From assembly GCA_027605045.1 (NCBI GenBank), contig JAQFWX010000006.1:1736001-1800000 (forward strand): 64,000 nucleotides of DNA, given 5' to 3'. Shown here in pieces: positions 22,573 to 33,116 of this stretch. Both the position numbers and the translations under genes were made by a program. The notes beneath the pieces are model-generated. The model searched no databases and had not been told where the DNA came from. It saw only the letters and a program-made list of their open reading frames with translations. Position 1 is the first letter of the stretch; the number at the start of each line of letters is the position of its first letter. This DNA comes from Phallus indusiatus (taxonomy: Eukaryota > Basidiomycota > Agaricomycetes > Phallales > Phallaceae).

Positions 22573-23825
22573 ATGCCTTTTCCTCCACATTCACAGACCT
22601 TTCGTCTCCCACTTTTGCAAGACACCTTTTCCGTTTTCCCTGATAACGGTTTCAATTCTAATTACTACATATGTCGCCCTCAGTCACGAGAGTGGATCAC
22701 AAAATATACCGAACAGGTCTGTGGTCCCAAAATGCGAGCCTTCATGGACAAATGTAATTTCGAACTGTCTAACGCGTATGTTTATCCGTACGCCCAACCT
22801 CCTGGTCTCAGGGCAACTATGGACCTCGTGCATTATTTCAGTCCTCTTTTTGGTTTCCCCTTCGACTGACTCGGTTTTTAAGGCTAATATTCTATGGCTT
22901 TACGACGAATATACGGATACTCAGACAGGCGAAGATGCAGCAAAGACGGCGCTCATTGTAAGCAAGACACTTTCAAATCCAGAATATGACGACGGCACAT
23001 GGATTTGTCATATGATGCGAGAGTACGCTATCCAGTATCATAAGACTCAATACGAATAATAATATTATCTTCAGTTTTTACCTCAACCATATTCAAAAGT
23101 GTGGACCGAACGTGGCTACTCGTTTTATCAAAAACTTCTGCAAGTACACAGAAGTTGTTGGAACTGAGGCTGAGCTACGCGAAAAAAACCAAGTCCTCAA
23201 TATTTCTCGCTATATTGCTCTTCGTCGTGAAATTAGCGCGGTTCGAACATGTTTCGATCTGGTTGAATATTGCCTTAATCTCGACCTTCCCGACGAGGTT
23301 CATATGGATCCTGTATTTATCAGCGGATACAACGCTGCTATGGATTTGGTATTTTGGGCAAATGTGAGTCTTTCGAGTATTCAAGAGTTCAAAGCCTTAA
23401 GCTTGTTTTAGGATCTGTTCTCGTACAACATAGAGCAAGCGAAAGGTCATGCCGCCGCCAATATCGTAACAGTCATTATGAAGTCCAAAAAAATGGACTT
23501 ACAAACGGCTATAGACTTCATTGCTGGTTATTGCGAGGCTCTTACTTTTCAACTCCTAGATGCGATATACGTACTTTCTTGTCGTAAAGACCCTATTTTC
23601 TCTCAAGACGCAGTGAGATGCCTAGAGGCATTTGGAGACTGGGTTCGAGGCAATGATACGTAAGTCCGAGAAATCTATGCCACTTGGGCCTCCTCACTAA
23701 TGGATTTTCACAGGTGGAGTTTCGCAACCACGCGGTATTTTGGTTCGGAGAATAACATTGTAAAAGAGACCCGAATTGTCAAACTCAAGGCACCCTTTGA
23801 GGGATCTATTGCTTTGAAAGAATAA
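22573..23825 (+). CDS. sesquiterpene synthase (347 aa)
   Basis: Class I terpene cyclase expected to ionise farnesyl diphosphate and cyclise it to a sesquiterpene in the cytosol. Five exons, 22573-22827, 22883-23022, 23075-23363, 23412-23659, 23714-23825, with introns of 48-55 nt and all phases closing. Key residues are present: the Asp-rich motif DEYTD at 93-97 (WLYDEYTD), the NSE metal triad NDLFSYNIE at 228-236, and the RY pair (TTRYFG) at 318-319 that senses diphosphate. Length fits basidiomycete Cop/Omp-type synthases. Start: the frame opens earlier at a TTG, but the first ATG is at 22573. The product cannot be told from sequence. No P450 or other tailoring gene is adjacent. The block's flanks are duplicated without the gene at 17911-18610. 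Confidence 0.92.
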
Positions 23826-23884
23826 ATCAATTTAGATACAGTGTAGAATAACTTGTGAACAAATCCCCCCCTCATTTCCATCTC

Positions 23885-24140
23885 TAATAGAATATCATAT
23901 TATGTATACATATCATTCTGGGAGCAACCGGTGGTTGAGACTGAAGCTCAAAAGAGCTCCTTGTGATGATGATAATCCTTAACTAGAACGCGATATGAAT
24001 CCCACGGGTGTACAATCGAATTTCAACAAATAAGCGACGAAAGGAGGCCATCTTCAAAAGATCAAAACAGATTGGAACTTGCTTCATGGAGTGCGAACGC
24101 TTGGAAACGTAAGAAATTTCATGATCAAAATGAAACTTAC
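23885..24140. repeat. 3' flank of the terpene-synthase block, copy with synthase
   Basis: Partner of 18361-18610. It starts about 60 bp after the synthase stop codon. Confidence 0.8.
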
Positions 24141-24498
24141 GTATTATAGTCAGAAACTCAAGGATATTTTGCAATGGATAGCACAGTGCCGCAATTGGCC
24201 CGCAACGCAGCACACGTGTTTAGCTGAGTTGACCCTCTTCCTCTGCCCAGCGCGGTAGACATCTCTTATCTCATCGATTCACCATCTTCTCTCAAAAATT
24301 TTCTCACCCGTCCACTCATATGCGATCACGTCAATTTGTGTTTGCATCCATCTTCACTGGTTCGCGAGCTTCGGGGAGCTCAGTCGCGGAGGGAGCTCAG
24401 GGAGGTCCTCACCACCGCGCATCTGTCGGTTCCTGCCCCTTGCGCAGGGCTCCTCCTGAGCAGCGACAGAGCGTCTGACGAGGCTGGATAAAGTGTTA

Positions 24499-24600
24499 GA
24501 ATCATAGTCGTTTACAAAATAGTTCTCCTAATCTCGCTTATAATATAAGCTGAGTGGAGAGCGAGGTTAGCCGAGGAAACTATTTGCAAACGGGTGATTC
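24499..24600. mobile_element. 102-bp imperfect foldback, MITE-like
   Basis: The left arm (GAATCATAGTCGTTTAC, then AAATAGTTCTCC and CTCGCT) is complementary to the right arm (AGCGAGGTTAGCC, AACTATTTGCAAACG, GGTGATTC) with a few mismatches. About 20 bp separate the arms. No target duplication or second copy was found, so mobility is inferred only from shape. Confidence 0.45.
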
Positions 24601-25479
24601 AGCTCCCATCGAACGTCTATAAGCCAAACAGTGTAGTCACGCGGTCTCTCTCTATTTTTACATCCCTTTGTTTCGTCTACCTAGATTGGAAGCCCAAAGA
24701 GGATTAACTAGCGATTGGTAAATATTTGAATTATTCACCAGAGCGCTGTGGGCATAAGTTTGGTTCCGGCTTAATTTGATTTTTTATTATTTTTGAGAAC
24801 TTGTTTACTGTATCTACCGACGATGACGAACATCCTTGAATGGAAGTATATCGATTTCAATTTTTCCCGTGATTTGGAGGGATATCAACAACTATCTTTG
24901 GGATTCCGGCTTCGTGGTTGGTCCGCAGCATTCATCGGACATTGCTGGAAGCCTTCGATGATTGATGAGCAGTGCCCCTGACTAAAACCACAAAACCGGT
25001 TCTCTTCTGAAGAACCACGAGGATTCGTAAAAAGAAGATAGAGCGAGATGTCTGCTTTCCCCATTTTTGGACGTTCGATCCTTCTCTTTAGCCATTCACT
25101 ATGCTACCTGCTCTGCAAGTTATCAGCTCGAGCAGCACGGTCGTCCCACTGATAGTGGTGGTGATTACTGGGTCGTACGCCGTCAGTCCAACTCTCCTTC
25201 CTTGGATTTGACTATGACCCCTTTCCCAATCTACCGGGGCTTCATCTACCTATATCCCTCGAAGCAGATTTCTACAGAATAACATACATAAGTACCACGG
25301 TAGATGACAGGTGCGAGAATAATAACACGGCGTACCTCACTGTTTATGATATCATCAATCCATGCCCGTATTATACCAATGAACGTTGACTTTAAAGCAT
25401 GACCGCAAGTTTGTCGCCGCTGTTCTGACTGATTTTGCAGAAAAATCACGATATGTGAAACGATAACGTTGAAATCGAA

Positions 25480-25960
25480 TAGACGTTCACCGTGTGGGTC
25501 CACGGTTACGCGCCGTGATTACGCGTTAACGCCCATATACACACCACTGCCACGCGGCAACCAATGTTTAGTACGCCGTCGTCGTCGGTGTGTCGCTGTA
25601 CCACAACGTTCATCACACAACGCCTCCATTTGTGCATATACTAAGCTCATACTACTCACCGCCATCAGCTTAACTTTGTGTTTCACCAAATGACTTTCCT
25701 ATCCTCAGGCGAACCCAAAGGTCAGACTTAAAACCCAAGTCGGGTAGCCACCCAGTATCTCCTGCTCCCACATCTCCAGCATCTGTGATACCAAAATCGT
25801 TCTTGAGACCACACATACCTCTTCCAACGACAACATGCAGAGAAAGCAAGCGAAGTCGCAGAGGCGCACACCACGTTTAGACGATGATGTGAATATAATA
25901 GACTTTCCTCCTCTTCTTCTTCAACCAGCCCTGCGCTGTTGTCCAATCTATACGCTTCAA
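25480..25960 (+). pseudogene. Clp1 remnant, copy 3, with promoter
   Basis: 25480-25660 resembles the Clp1 upstream region (CATCACACAACGCCTCCATT against CATCACACATCCGCCGCCAT). 25690-25960 matches the N-terminal coding region (AAACCCAAGTCGGGTAGCCA, then CATACCTCTTCCAAC). The reading frame is broken by substitutions and indels, and the conserved C-terminal core is absent. Confidence 0.65.
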
Positions 25961-27870
25961 ATCTTTCATCCGCATTTCCAAGAATCAGTTTGGGTACCTA
26001 GCGCTTTCGCAAGGTCTCCCGTGCGTTTAAGCTCTTCGATGAATGGAGGGGTGCGAGGGATTACGCGTCGATTACGACTCAGTCTAGTATGTGCATTCTC
26101 ATGAGGCTGGTGGTAGACTTACGATTCGTGCAGCTCTGCGTTGGCAATATTCGCTAGACAGCATCTGAACCGGCAACAATTCAGCTTGTGGCCTTCAGAG
26201 ATTTGGTCAATATCGGCCTCATTGCATGGCCGCTGTGCGCCGTATACGTTCCAGCTCTTTATCAAAGTCGACCGACCTGTCAATCTTTTCGCATTTGGCT
26301 ATACGGGCTGGCACAAGACACATGCCTGACCATTGAAGCTGTAATACCACAAGACACATCACAAATCGGCACCACCATTGCATCCGCATCCGTGTAATCT
26401 TAGTCAGTTCCACTTGCACTTCCGGTTCTAATCTTTCAGTTTCAACTTCGCTTTCAGTATCGGCACAACCTCCATCTCTATGTTATCCATGTTTACATCT
26501 ACATCCACATCCAAATGGGAAAGACGGTGTATTCGAAATCCTGAACCTGGGTGATTCTTTGGTAATACCACACCACCACCACGGCAGCCGTTGCCAGAAC
26601 GTTTTTCCAACTCTTTCACATCTATATCTACATCCATATACACGTAAGGCTGCTCGCAAATATTCCTTCCTCTTCATCAAACGACCAAGAGCTGACGAAC
26701 CCAATGGGATCTGGCCCAAATTTGTCCTACACTTCTCCTCCTTCTCCCTCATCTTCATCTTCTTCCTGTACTACTACTTCCGCTCCTATTTGTCCTTTAT
26801 TACACGAAGTAGCTTTAAACTCCGAGATCCTTTGGACAAAAAAAGTGCAAGGTTAATTCACCTGTGCACGGACTTGCGCCTGAAGGCTAGCTGCCCCATG
26901 AAAGTATACGTACATTGCCCGTTGATTAGTGAAAAGGCTGAGCGTTTCTTGCGAATAAAAGCAAGTGACACCATTCAAGTGTCTATACGCTACTGCTCAA
27001 ATTGAAGAGGATCTTTCTATAGCTCGGCGCTTATTTGAAAATACGGAGAAGGTAGAATGCCGAAGTTAATTGTAGCGGGTTCAGTCGTACATAATGAGTT
27101 TCTAATGTACATGCGCGCATGCAATATACTGTATAAACAGTACCAGGACTTTTTCTCTGCAAATGATTTTGTAGTGGTGTCGTCGCGGTGCATTATTCTG
27201 GAAGAGACATTACTGAGCCAGCGGTCTGTATGTGACAAGTGTCGTAAGTTATGAAACCAGTTGTTTCCGGAGGCTAGCATGAAAAATTATATTAGGTATA
27301 AAACATACTGATACTATCTGATAACTTTACGCACTCGGAAAATCAAGACCTGATTGAAACCCAAACATCAACCAGCGACACAGAAAATCTCTACTCCAAA
27401 CTTCCAAACTCAAAGGTTAAGGAATAACAGAAATAGAATGATGATTGAAATTATTGGTTTCGCTAGGTTATCCGCGATTCCGACAACGGCGGTTCATGGG
27501 AATACCCGGATGAAGCCGTGGATGCTTTCTTCGGACGACGTACTATTTTAGCAACGTCGAAGAGATTCTGATGAAATAAAGTGACGATAAACTTCCGATA
27601 GTTTTGGTGTGTCTAAAAAGTCCACGTACGCTTCTATTTCGATGATGGGGAACTTCAATGTTGATGTCTGTCGTACTTGACGATATTTGTCGTAATCTCA
27701 CGCGGGAATTAAGGCTGAAAATATGTTTGCTAAAGGTTTTTGAGACGAAAAGTTATCTTTCTTACGATGCTAGGAGGGAATTTGTGTACACTGAAAGGGA
27801 GTTATTTGGGAGGTCAGCTGGTTCCTTTCATTGAGAAGGATGATTAATAATTTACGCTTGGGATATAATG

Positions 27871-29007
27871 CTAAGAGTCCGAGGAAGATAACTGAGGGGA
27901 AGATTGTTGACATAAGTTCAAGACAAAGATAAACCTCATACAATTTTGATGGGCCCCTACACTTGTATGATTATCAATTAAACGCCGATTTAGAGGGTCA
28001 CTTACTATAATGAACGACGACGAGCGTAACAATAGCGTATAAGCTATGACAGTATTAGTAAACGGGATCCGCTTAGGCCGTATTTCATGCATAATACGTA
28101 CGAAGTACTTAAGCCGATTTCTGAAAGAGATTTCATCGGAGACGGAGCATAATCATCCTAAAAAATCACTCACCGATGGTATATCTCGACAGTGTGTCGA
28201 CCATTTTTCGCGACCTAGTATAATAAATGAGGGAGCATCAAAAAGAGAAAAGGATCAACAATACCTTACTAAAGTGGGTCTATTTTTCAGTAGACAGAAT
28301 AATAATCCGACCGTATTCAAGATATCAAGACCGACATTGATAGCCAACGCCGTTTCTAGTAGCCAACCGTGATGTCGAACTAATTGGGGGATGGTTTTGG
28401 ACTGAGAAAATGGGATAATTCTGTAGATACCGAATCCCACCCGCGTGGCTGCCCCAAACCAGACGAGAAGGGGTAGATACGGTCTTTTGAGAAGGAGAAA
28501 CATTCGATATGCATAAAATGACTGTTTTTTGAGGGCGGATAAATTAGAAAGAAAACGAAGTACGTTGTGGGCTCATTTGCTTCGCAAACTTACTTGAACG
28601 ACTGCTGCCATAAATGGTGTGACTGCAAAGTTCAATACGAACATCCAATGAATTCGAATCAGGCCATCTGGATTACCGAAGTTGTTCACAGACCAAAAGT
28701 ATAACAGAGACCACATCGCCACAGTATGAGTAGTGTCAAGAATGCTGTAACCAAAGCAAGACTAAGTTATTCATATAAATAGAAATGATAACACCAACTA
28801 ACCACGCAACTAACACCTAATGAAGACAGAGTTAAGTATTTCATTTTCACAACTTCAACAGAAAGAACGTGCCAGAATCTTGAGCCAAATAGGATCACCA
28901 TACTTTTCTTGCGTATACCTGAACGCTTGTGAAGAAACAAAACCAAATAATGTGGTGCTAAATAAAACACCAATCTCGTAGGCTCCCAATTTCCATGCGA
29001 CCCCCAT
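27871..29007 (-). CDS. DUF6534-like multi-pass membrane protein
   Basis: Integral membrane protein of a family greatly expanded in mushrooms; function unknown. The start is the ATG at 29007: MGVAWKLGAYEIGVLFSTTL, with GFVSSQAFRYTQEKYGDPIW next, the typical first helix and loop. Exons then give ILDTTHTVAMWSLLYFW, VNNFGNPDGLIRIHWMFVLN, AVTPFMAAVVQ, SFYAYRMFLLLKRPYLPLLV, LLETALAINVGLDILNTVGL and a segment MVDTLSRYTIEIGLSTS. These fit the family order including the charged loop before the last helix. Donors and acceptors are good throughout. The last exons (below about 28100) are uncertain: the predicted tail after HYR (AHQNCMRFIF...) is unlike the usual C-terminus, so it may be mis-modelled or decayed. 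Confidence 0.68.
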
Positions 29008-29598
29008 GGGAGGTCAAGATTGTAAAAAGCAATATGCACGTCTTCCATGTCATCATACTCGGGAGAATGAATACAGTGTCAAAACATGCTTGGGCGCTTG
29101 TTATGTTCGAACAATCATTACGTAATTAGACGCCGTTGCGCTCTTTCTTTGTCGTACACAATTTTGGTCAGTTGACCTTTATATTCAGCATGGCTTGTTA
29201 AAGTGTATGAATGTATCTTGTACAAATTGAGGTATGTACAACTTAGTAAAGGGCAAAATGGAACGCGTGGGCGATCGGATTCTAAAAATCAAGGACGAGT
29301 ATTTGCAAAGCATTTGTGTGGCTAATTGAAGAGAGAGGATAAAAACGCTGGATAGTATTGTAGGCCATTTCATAGCAGCTTGTGCATGAGGCATGAAGAA
29401 CTTTCACAAAGTCACCCGAGTGCTAGTAAGAAAACCATACAAGTGCGATAGTGGTTGTCGAGACGAGACGGCTTGTCCTACCGAACGTCTTTATCGTCCG
29501 ATTTTACACGTTGCTCCACGAATGCGCCGCATCGGTAAACTATGTTTCAAATTTCAGGATACGAACAAAAAGAAAAGACAAATTGTACGTACGTTGCA
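29008..29598. other. spacer, nothing recognised
   Basis: Upstream of the membrane-protein gene and downstream of the intronless orphan. No supported feature. Confidence 0.5.
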
Positions 29599-30408
29599 TT
29601 ATATGAATACTGCAGCGCTGTCGCTTGCAGTGCCATCTACCTCAAGTTGGTCTCCCGAGTTAGACTGTAACAAAGTACCAAATTTTTCTCTATAACCTTC
29701 AACTTCAGAAAGAGTTGGACTTGTTGGGATGTAATCTTGTTCCGAAGTCGGAGGCCACGCATTGCTAGCGTCACTAGCAATGACATCCGAGTAAGCGTAC
29801 GCGGCTCGGGCCCATGGAATAGCTAACACTTGATCCTCATAGCCTCTTCTAGGGATGGGTGCGTCAGTATCATGCACCCGATGCTCCAGTTTGCCTATGT
29901 TCAAGGATAAATACTTTGAACGCACGATCGTAGGACGTGTAGGAGGTGGAACCGAAATCATCTCAAATTTCATTCCGTCAACCCACATGATTCTACCCCC
30001 ATCGCTGCTTAATTCAAAATCTTCTAAAAGTGAGACATAGGAACCAGAGTCGCTATTATCATTGTCTTCAACAATGGGTGACTGTAGGGATGGAAATTCG
30101 GAGTCGGTAGAAGCCGAGCACGGATTAGGGATTTCCAGCTCCGGGTCTACTTCGGTAAGTCGGCATGTCGGCGAATAAAAGAGAGGGTCTAGTTCTGAAT
30201 CACTCTCCCTTTCATTATCCGAGCCTCTTGTTGTAAATGGTTGTTCCTCGTTGGGTGAGTTCGTTCTTTTTAGCACGAAAGAGCCTGTTGATCTGAACCG
30301 CGAGTCTTTGCCCGGCGTATTACTTGTGACAGGGTGACCTCCATCTTCAACGTTGTAGCAGGCATCGGTCAAAGGCCCGGGACGGGCAGGAGAAGTTGTT
30401 GAATACAT
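29599..30408 (-). CDS. intronless orphan, disordered acidic protein (269 aa)
   Basis: Single open frame from the ATG at 30408 (MYSTTSPARPGPLTDACYNV). The longer frame begins at a TTG and was trimmed. The N-terminal half is Ser/Asp/Glu/Pro-rich and looks disordered (SDNERESDSELDPL, VEDNDNSDSGSYVSLLEDFE). A more ordered centre reads GRIMWVDGMKFEMISVPPP and RSKYLSLNIGKLEHRV. No domain, signal peptide or membrane segment is recognised. A CTTTATAAG box lies about 97 nt upstream, supporting a real promoter. Function unknown. Confidence 0.6.
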   Translation of the reverse strand: MYSTTSPARPGPLTDACYNVEDGGHPVTSNTPGKDSRFRSTGSFVLKRTNSPNEEQPFTTRGSDNERESDSELDPLFYSPTCRLTEVDPELEIPNPCSASTDSEFPSLQSPIVEDNDNSDSGSYVSLLEDFELSSDGGRIMWVDGMKFEMISVPPPTRPTIVRSKYLSLNIGKLEHRVHDTDAPIPRRGYEDQVLAIPWARAAYAYSDVIASDASNAWPPTSEQDYIPTSPTLSEVEGYREKFGTLLQSNSGDQLEVDGTASDSAAVFI

Positions 30409-31958
30409 TACACGGCAAAGAATGAGAAGCGAAATTGAACGGTGATAGTGATGATGGTAGGTGGTGTTCAAAAATGACTTCGACGGGGTACTTTGACTCT
30501 ATCCTTATAAAGTATGTGGTCCCTTGGACAAAGTACACTGGACAACACACACTCTGCGTTGCGGACTCTTACTCGATGCAAACATCAACTTCCAGACGTA
30601 CTATGGACATATATCGTTTTTGACGATGTAAGCCCGTTGAGAGAATACATGGTTTCAGACTAATTTCAGTGTCGGTGGTATCGCTTATTAAGAAATGACT
30701 GGTGGCCTAATCGCGAGGATTTCCTTCGTTGTATTATCGTTAGCTTGCAGGTTTCCGTGGAAGTTCATGTTTATTCTCCTAGCGCGTAAAACATCATAAC
30801 CATCATGATGCTTGAGTGCTCAGGAACGATGCAAACGACTGGAAGGACAGTATTTATATCGTTACATGGCAACATCTGCAAGCCAGTTTGATAGGAAGTC
30901 AAGAAATAAATTCAATGCAATTGTCGGTGCGCGAGTGAGATCTTATTTTACTGAGGCAACTGATCTTTCCTTTCAATTTCACATTTCTTATAGGTCGCTT
31001 CAGATAGAAAAAATGAAAGTTCGTTGTCTTAATGCTTTGCAGCAATAAGCATAACTTATGCACGCGATCTGAGGCCGGGATTAGGCTTTAGCGTTGTATG
31101 CGACTGCCAATGTCATACTCAACTCAAACATAGTGGTGGCAACTTGAATGGCGAGAGGCCGACGGATGACAAAAACTTAAGCATCAATTTCACAAATGAG
31201 CGCGTATGTTATGTTATGTTCCATTGCATTATGTATAGAATTACGAATGTTAGGACGTTACCCGCCAAGTAACCTTTACTCCATGCCCGCTGCTAAGTCT
31301 GATGCATATGAATGATACCCCGTCGACACTTTCTTTGTAAGAGTACCTAGTGGTGTCGAAGGCGACCCTGTACGAATCAGACTGTCCCCCGTACTGACCA
31401 AAACACAGAACGATAACATTGAGAATTCGACCGGCCTTCACCGATGGTCAATATGTCAAGCAGCCACTCCAAAAGCATGTATTGGAAATATAAATGGAAT
31501 CACGTATGCGGTTTAGCACCATATTCGTTGGTCGATCATGCCGATTGATACTATTGTTGGTGTTGAAATAATAACCTTACCCCTTTCTTGTGATGATCAA
31601 TGAATAGGATCAATATAACTGCTCAACTTCGCATCGATAGAAACCAACATGATGGGCTTGATGGGCTCAGCGGAATCGGCATCTCCCTCTGATTCCCCAC
31701 GTGAATAAATAAACGAGGTATCTATCTGTTTCAATGAATCGGTAAATGGCTTAAGTGTCTTGATTTTTTCCAAACAAAAAACAAGAATAAAAGGAATAAA
31801 CTGACTTAATCAGCAATCCCTATTCGATGAACTATATATTAATAGAGAATGATAGGTACATAGCCGATAGTGTCAGATGAAATTTCGGTTATAAGAGACT
31901 TACAAACACTAGAAATCGTTGCGATCTGTGGCAAATCTGAAACTTGTTGAGTATAGAG
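30409..31958. other. spacer, nothing recognised
   Basis: Apart from the promoter of the orphan, only short frames without support. Confidence 0.5.
30504..30512 (-). promoter_or_regulatory. TATA box of the intronless orphan
   Basis: CTTTATAAG on the minus strand about 97 nt upstream of the ATG at 30408. Confidence 0.45.
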
Positions 31959-33116
31959 CTATTTTCTCTTAAATAACAACATAGTAAGAGGCCAGACGAT
32001 CTCTATTTCATCGCCCTCGTTTCCTCCATTCTCCTTAGCAACAGTTTCCTTGATCGTCCACCAAAATCGCTCCACGATATCCCCTTGTTTTTGTCCGGAA
32101 TTCGGGCGATGAGATAATCCAGTAAATTGTTCTTGATCGTTCGGATGCGCTTCGTGATAGGTATACAATGATGAAAATGTCCTCAGGTACCCTTGAAATG
32201 ATTCCCAAGTGCAACGTTTTCTCAACAAGATAGGGTTTGGCGACGGCAAATTAGGATGATAGTCCCCTGAAGCACCAAGAACTGAATCAGTATTTAGCAG
32301 TTATGCCATGGATTAGATAGTTACCAGTCCAAAAGACGTGTTTATCATTATTGAAATATTCCGCGGGCGCCCTGGGTACATCGAGAAAGTGATTGTCCAA
32401 AATTGATCGTCCCGGTTCTTCCCAATACGATCCAAGAGAATTTAGAGGGTCCTTTCCTTTTGAATATTCGTGTATCAACGGTGTGAGAGATGGGTGGCCA
32501 TCGATACGAAATTGAGAATAACCCTGTCAAAAAATTTCACTTACTTAGCGTAAGTGTGCTAGACTAAGAACTCACCCAAAATGCAACAGTACCTTCCTTT
32601 CGGAGGATTCGGGCAAGTTGGGGCCACAGCTTTTCATAGTTGAACCAATGAGCCGCTTGTGCTAATGAGATAATTTTAAACGACTGAGATCTCCTCATTA
32701 TGATTGTCGCTTTTACCTGAAATCACCATATCTACACTTTCAGTCTCTATATGATCTAATTCCTCCGCTTTGCTTTGAACAAATGATATCTTATTGACCG
32801 GCGGCGATGACTCAAGCAGTCCCTGGGCCTTTTTGAGCATCTTTTCGGAGGGATCAACTCCAATGACTTCTTTGAACTTGTTTAATTCAATCGTCGCTTG
32901 GCCTTTGATGGTGCATTCCATAATTATTTTTGTCATCAAGAATGATACAAACTGGTACATACCGGTACCGCAACCCAGATCAACAGCTCGTGTCCATTGC
33001 GCCGATGGGGTGCTCTGATGGTAGCTGTATATGAACTCATACAAGGCTTTGGGATACGTGGGTCGGATTGCAGAATAATTTCCGGCGTTAAAAGTCGCTT
33101 TCGCGAAGGTCGCCAT
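31959..33116 (-). CDS. Tmt1/Crg1-like SAM methyltransferase, paralogue 1 (310 aa)
   Basis: Soluble class I methyltransferase resembling fungal trans-aconitate 3-methyltransferase (Tmt1) and Crg1, which methylate small carboxylates or toxic compounds. Five exons: 32963-33116, 32717-32902, 32576-32661, 32325-32523, 31959-32266 (154, 186, 86, 199, 308 nt). Motifs: N-terminal FNAGNYSAIRPTYPKALYEF, motif I AVDLGCGTG (about 44-52), VIGVDPSEKML, the acidic FVQSKAEELDHIE, AQAAHWFNYEKLWPQLARIL, and the C-terminal GDIVERFWWT. No signal peptide. A TATA-like CTTTATAAG (33157-33166) sits about 45 nt upstream. Its paralogue at 44766-45928 has identical exon lengths and lies in the opposite orientation. The substrate is unknown. 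Confidence 0.9.

Larger units (their letters stand above)
23826..27870. other. accessory spacer with repeats and Clp1 debris
   Basis: Contains the 3' flank repeat (23885-24140), a GC-rich patch (about 24360-24480), a foldback (24499-24600) and a Clp1 remnant (25480-25960). 26100-27870 shows only short frames, such as a minus-strand Asp/Val-rich stretch near 26428-26643 that I cannot assign. Confidence 0.55.

Noticed and set aside
17911..24140. Duplicated flanks as long terminal repeats of a retroelement
   Set aside because: No reverse transcriptase, integrase, primer-binding site or TG..CA ends; a segmental duplication explains the pattern.
25067..27551. Several 60-150 aa frames after the third Clp1 remnant
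   Set aside because: Many lack ATG starts or show low-complexity His/Ser/Asp runs; no consistent splicing or homology.
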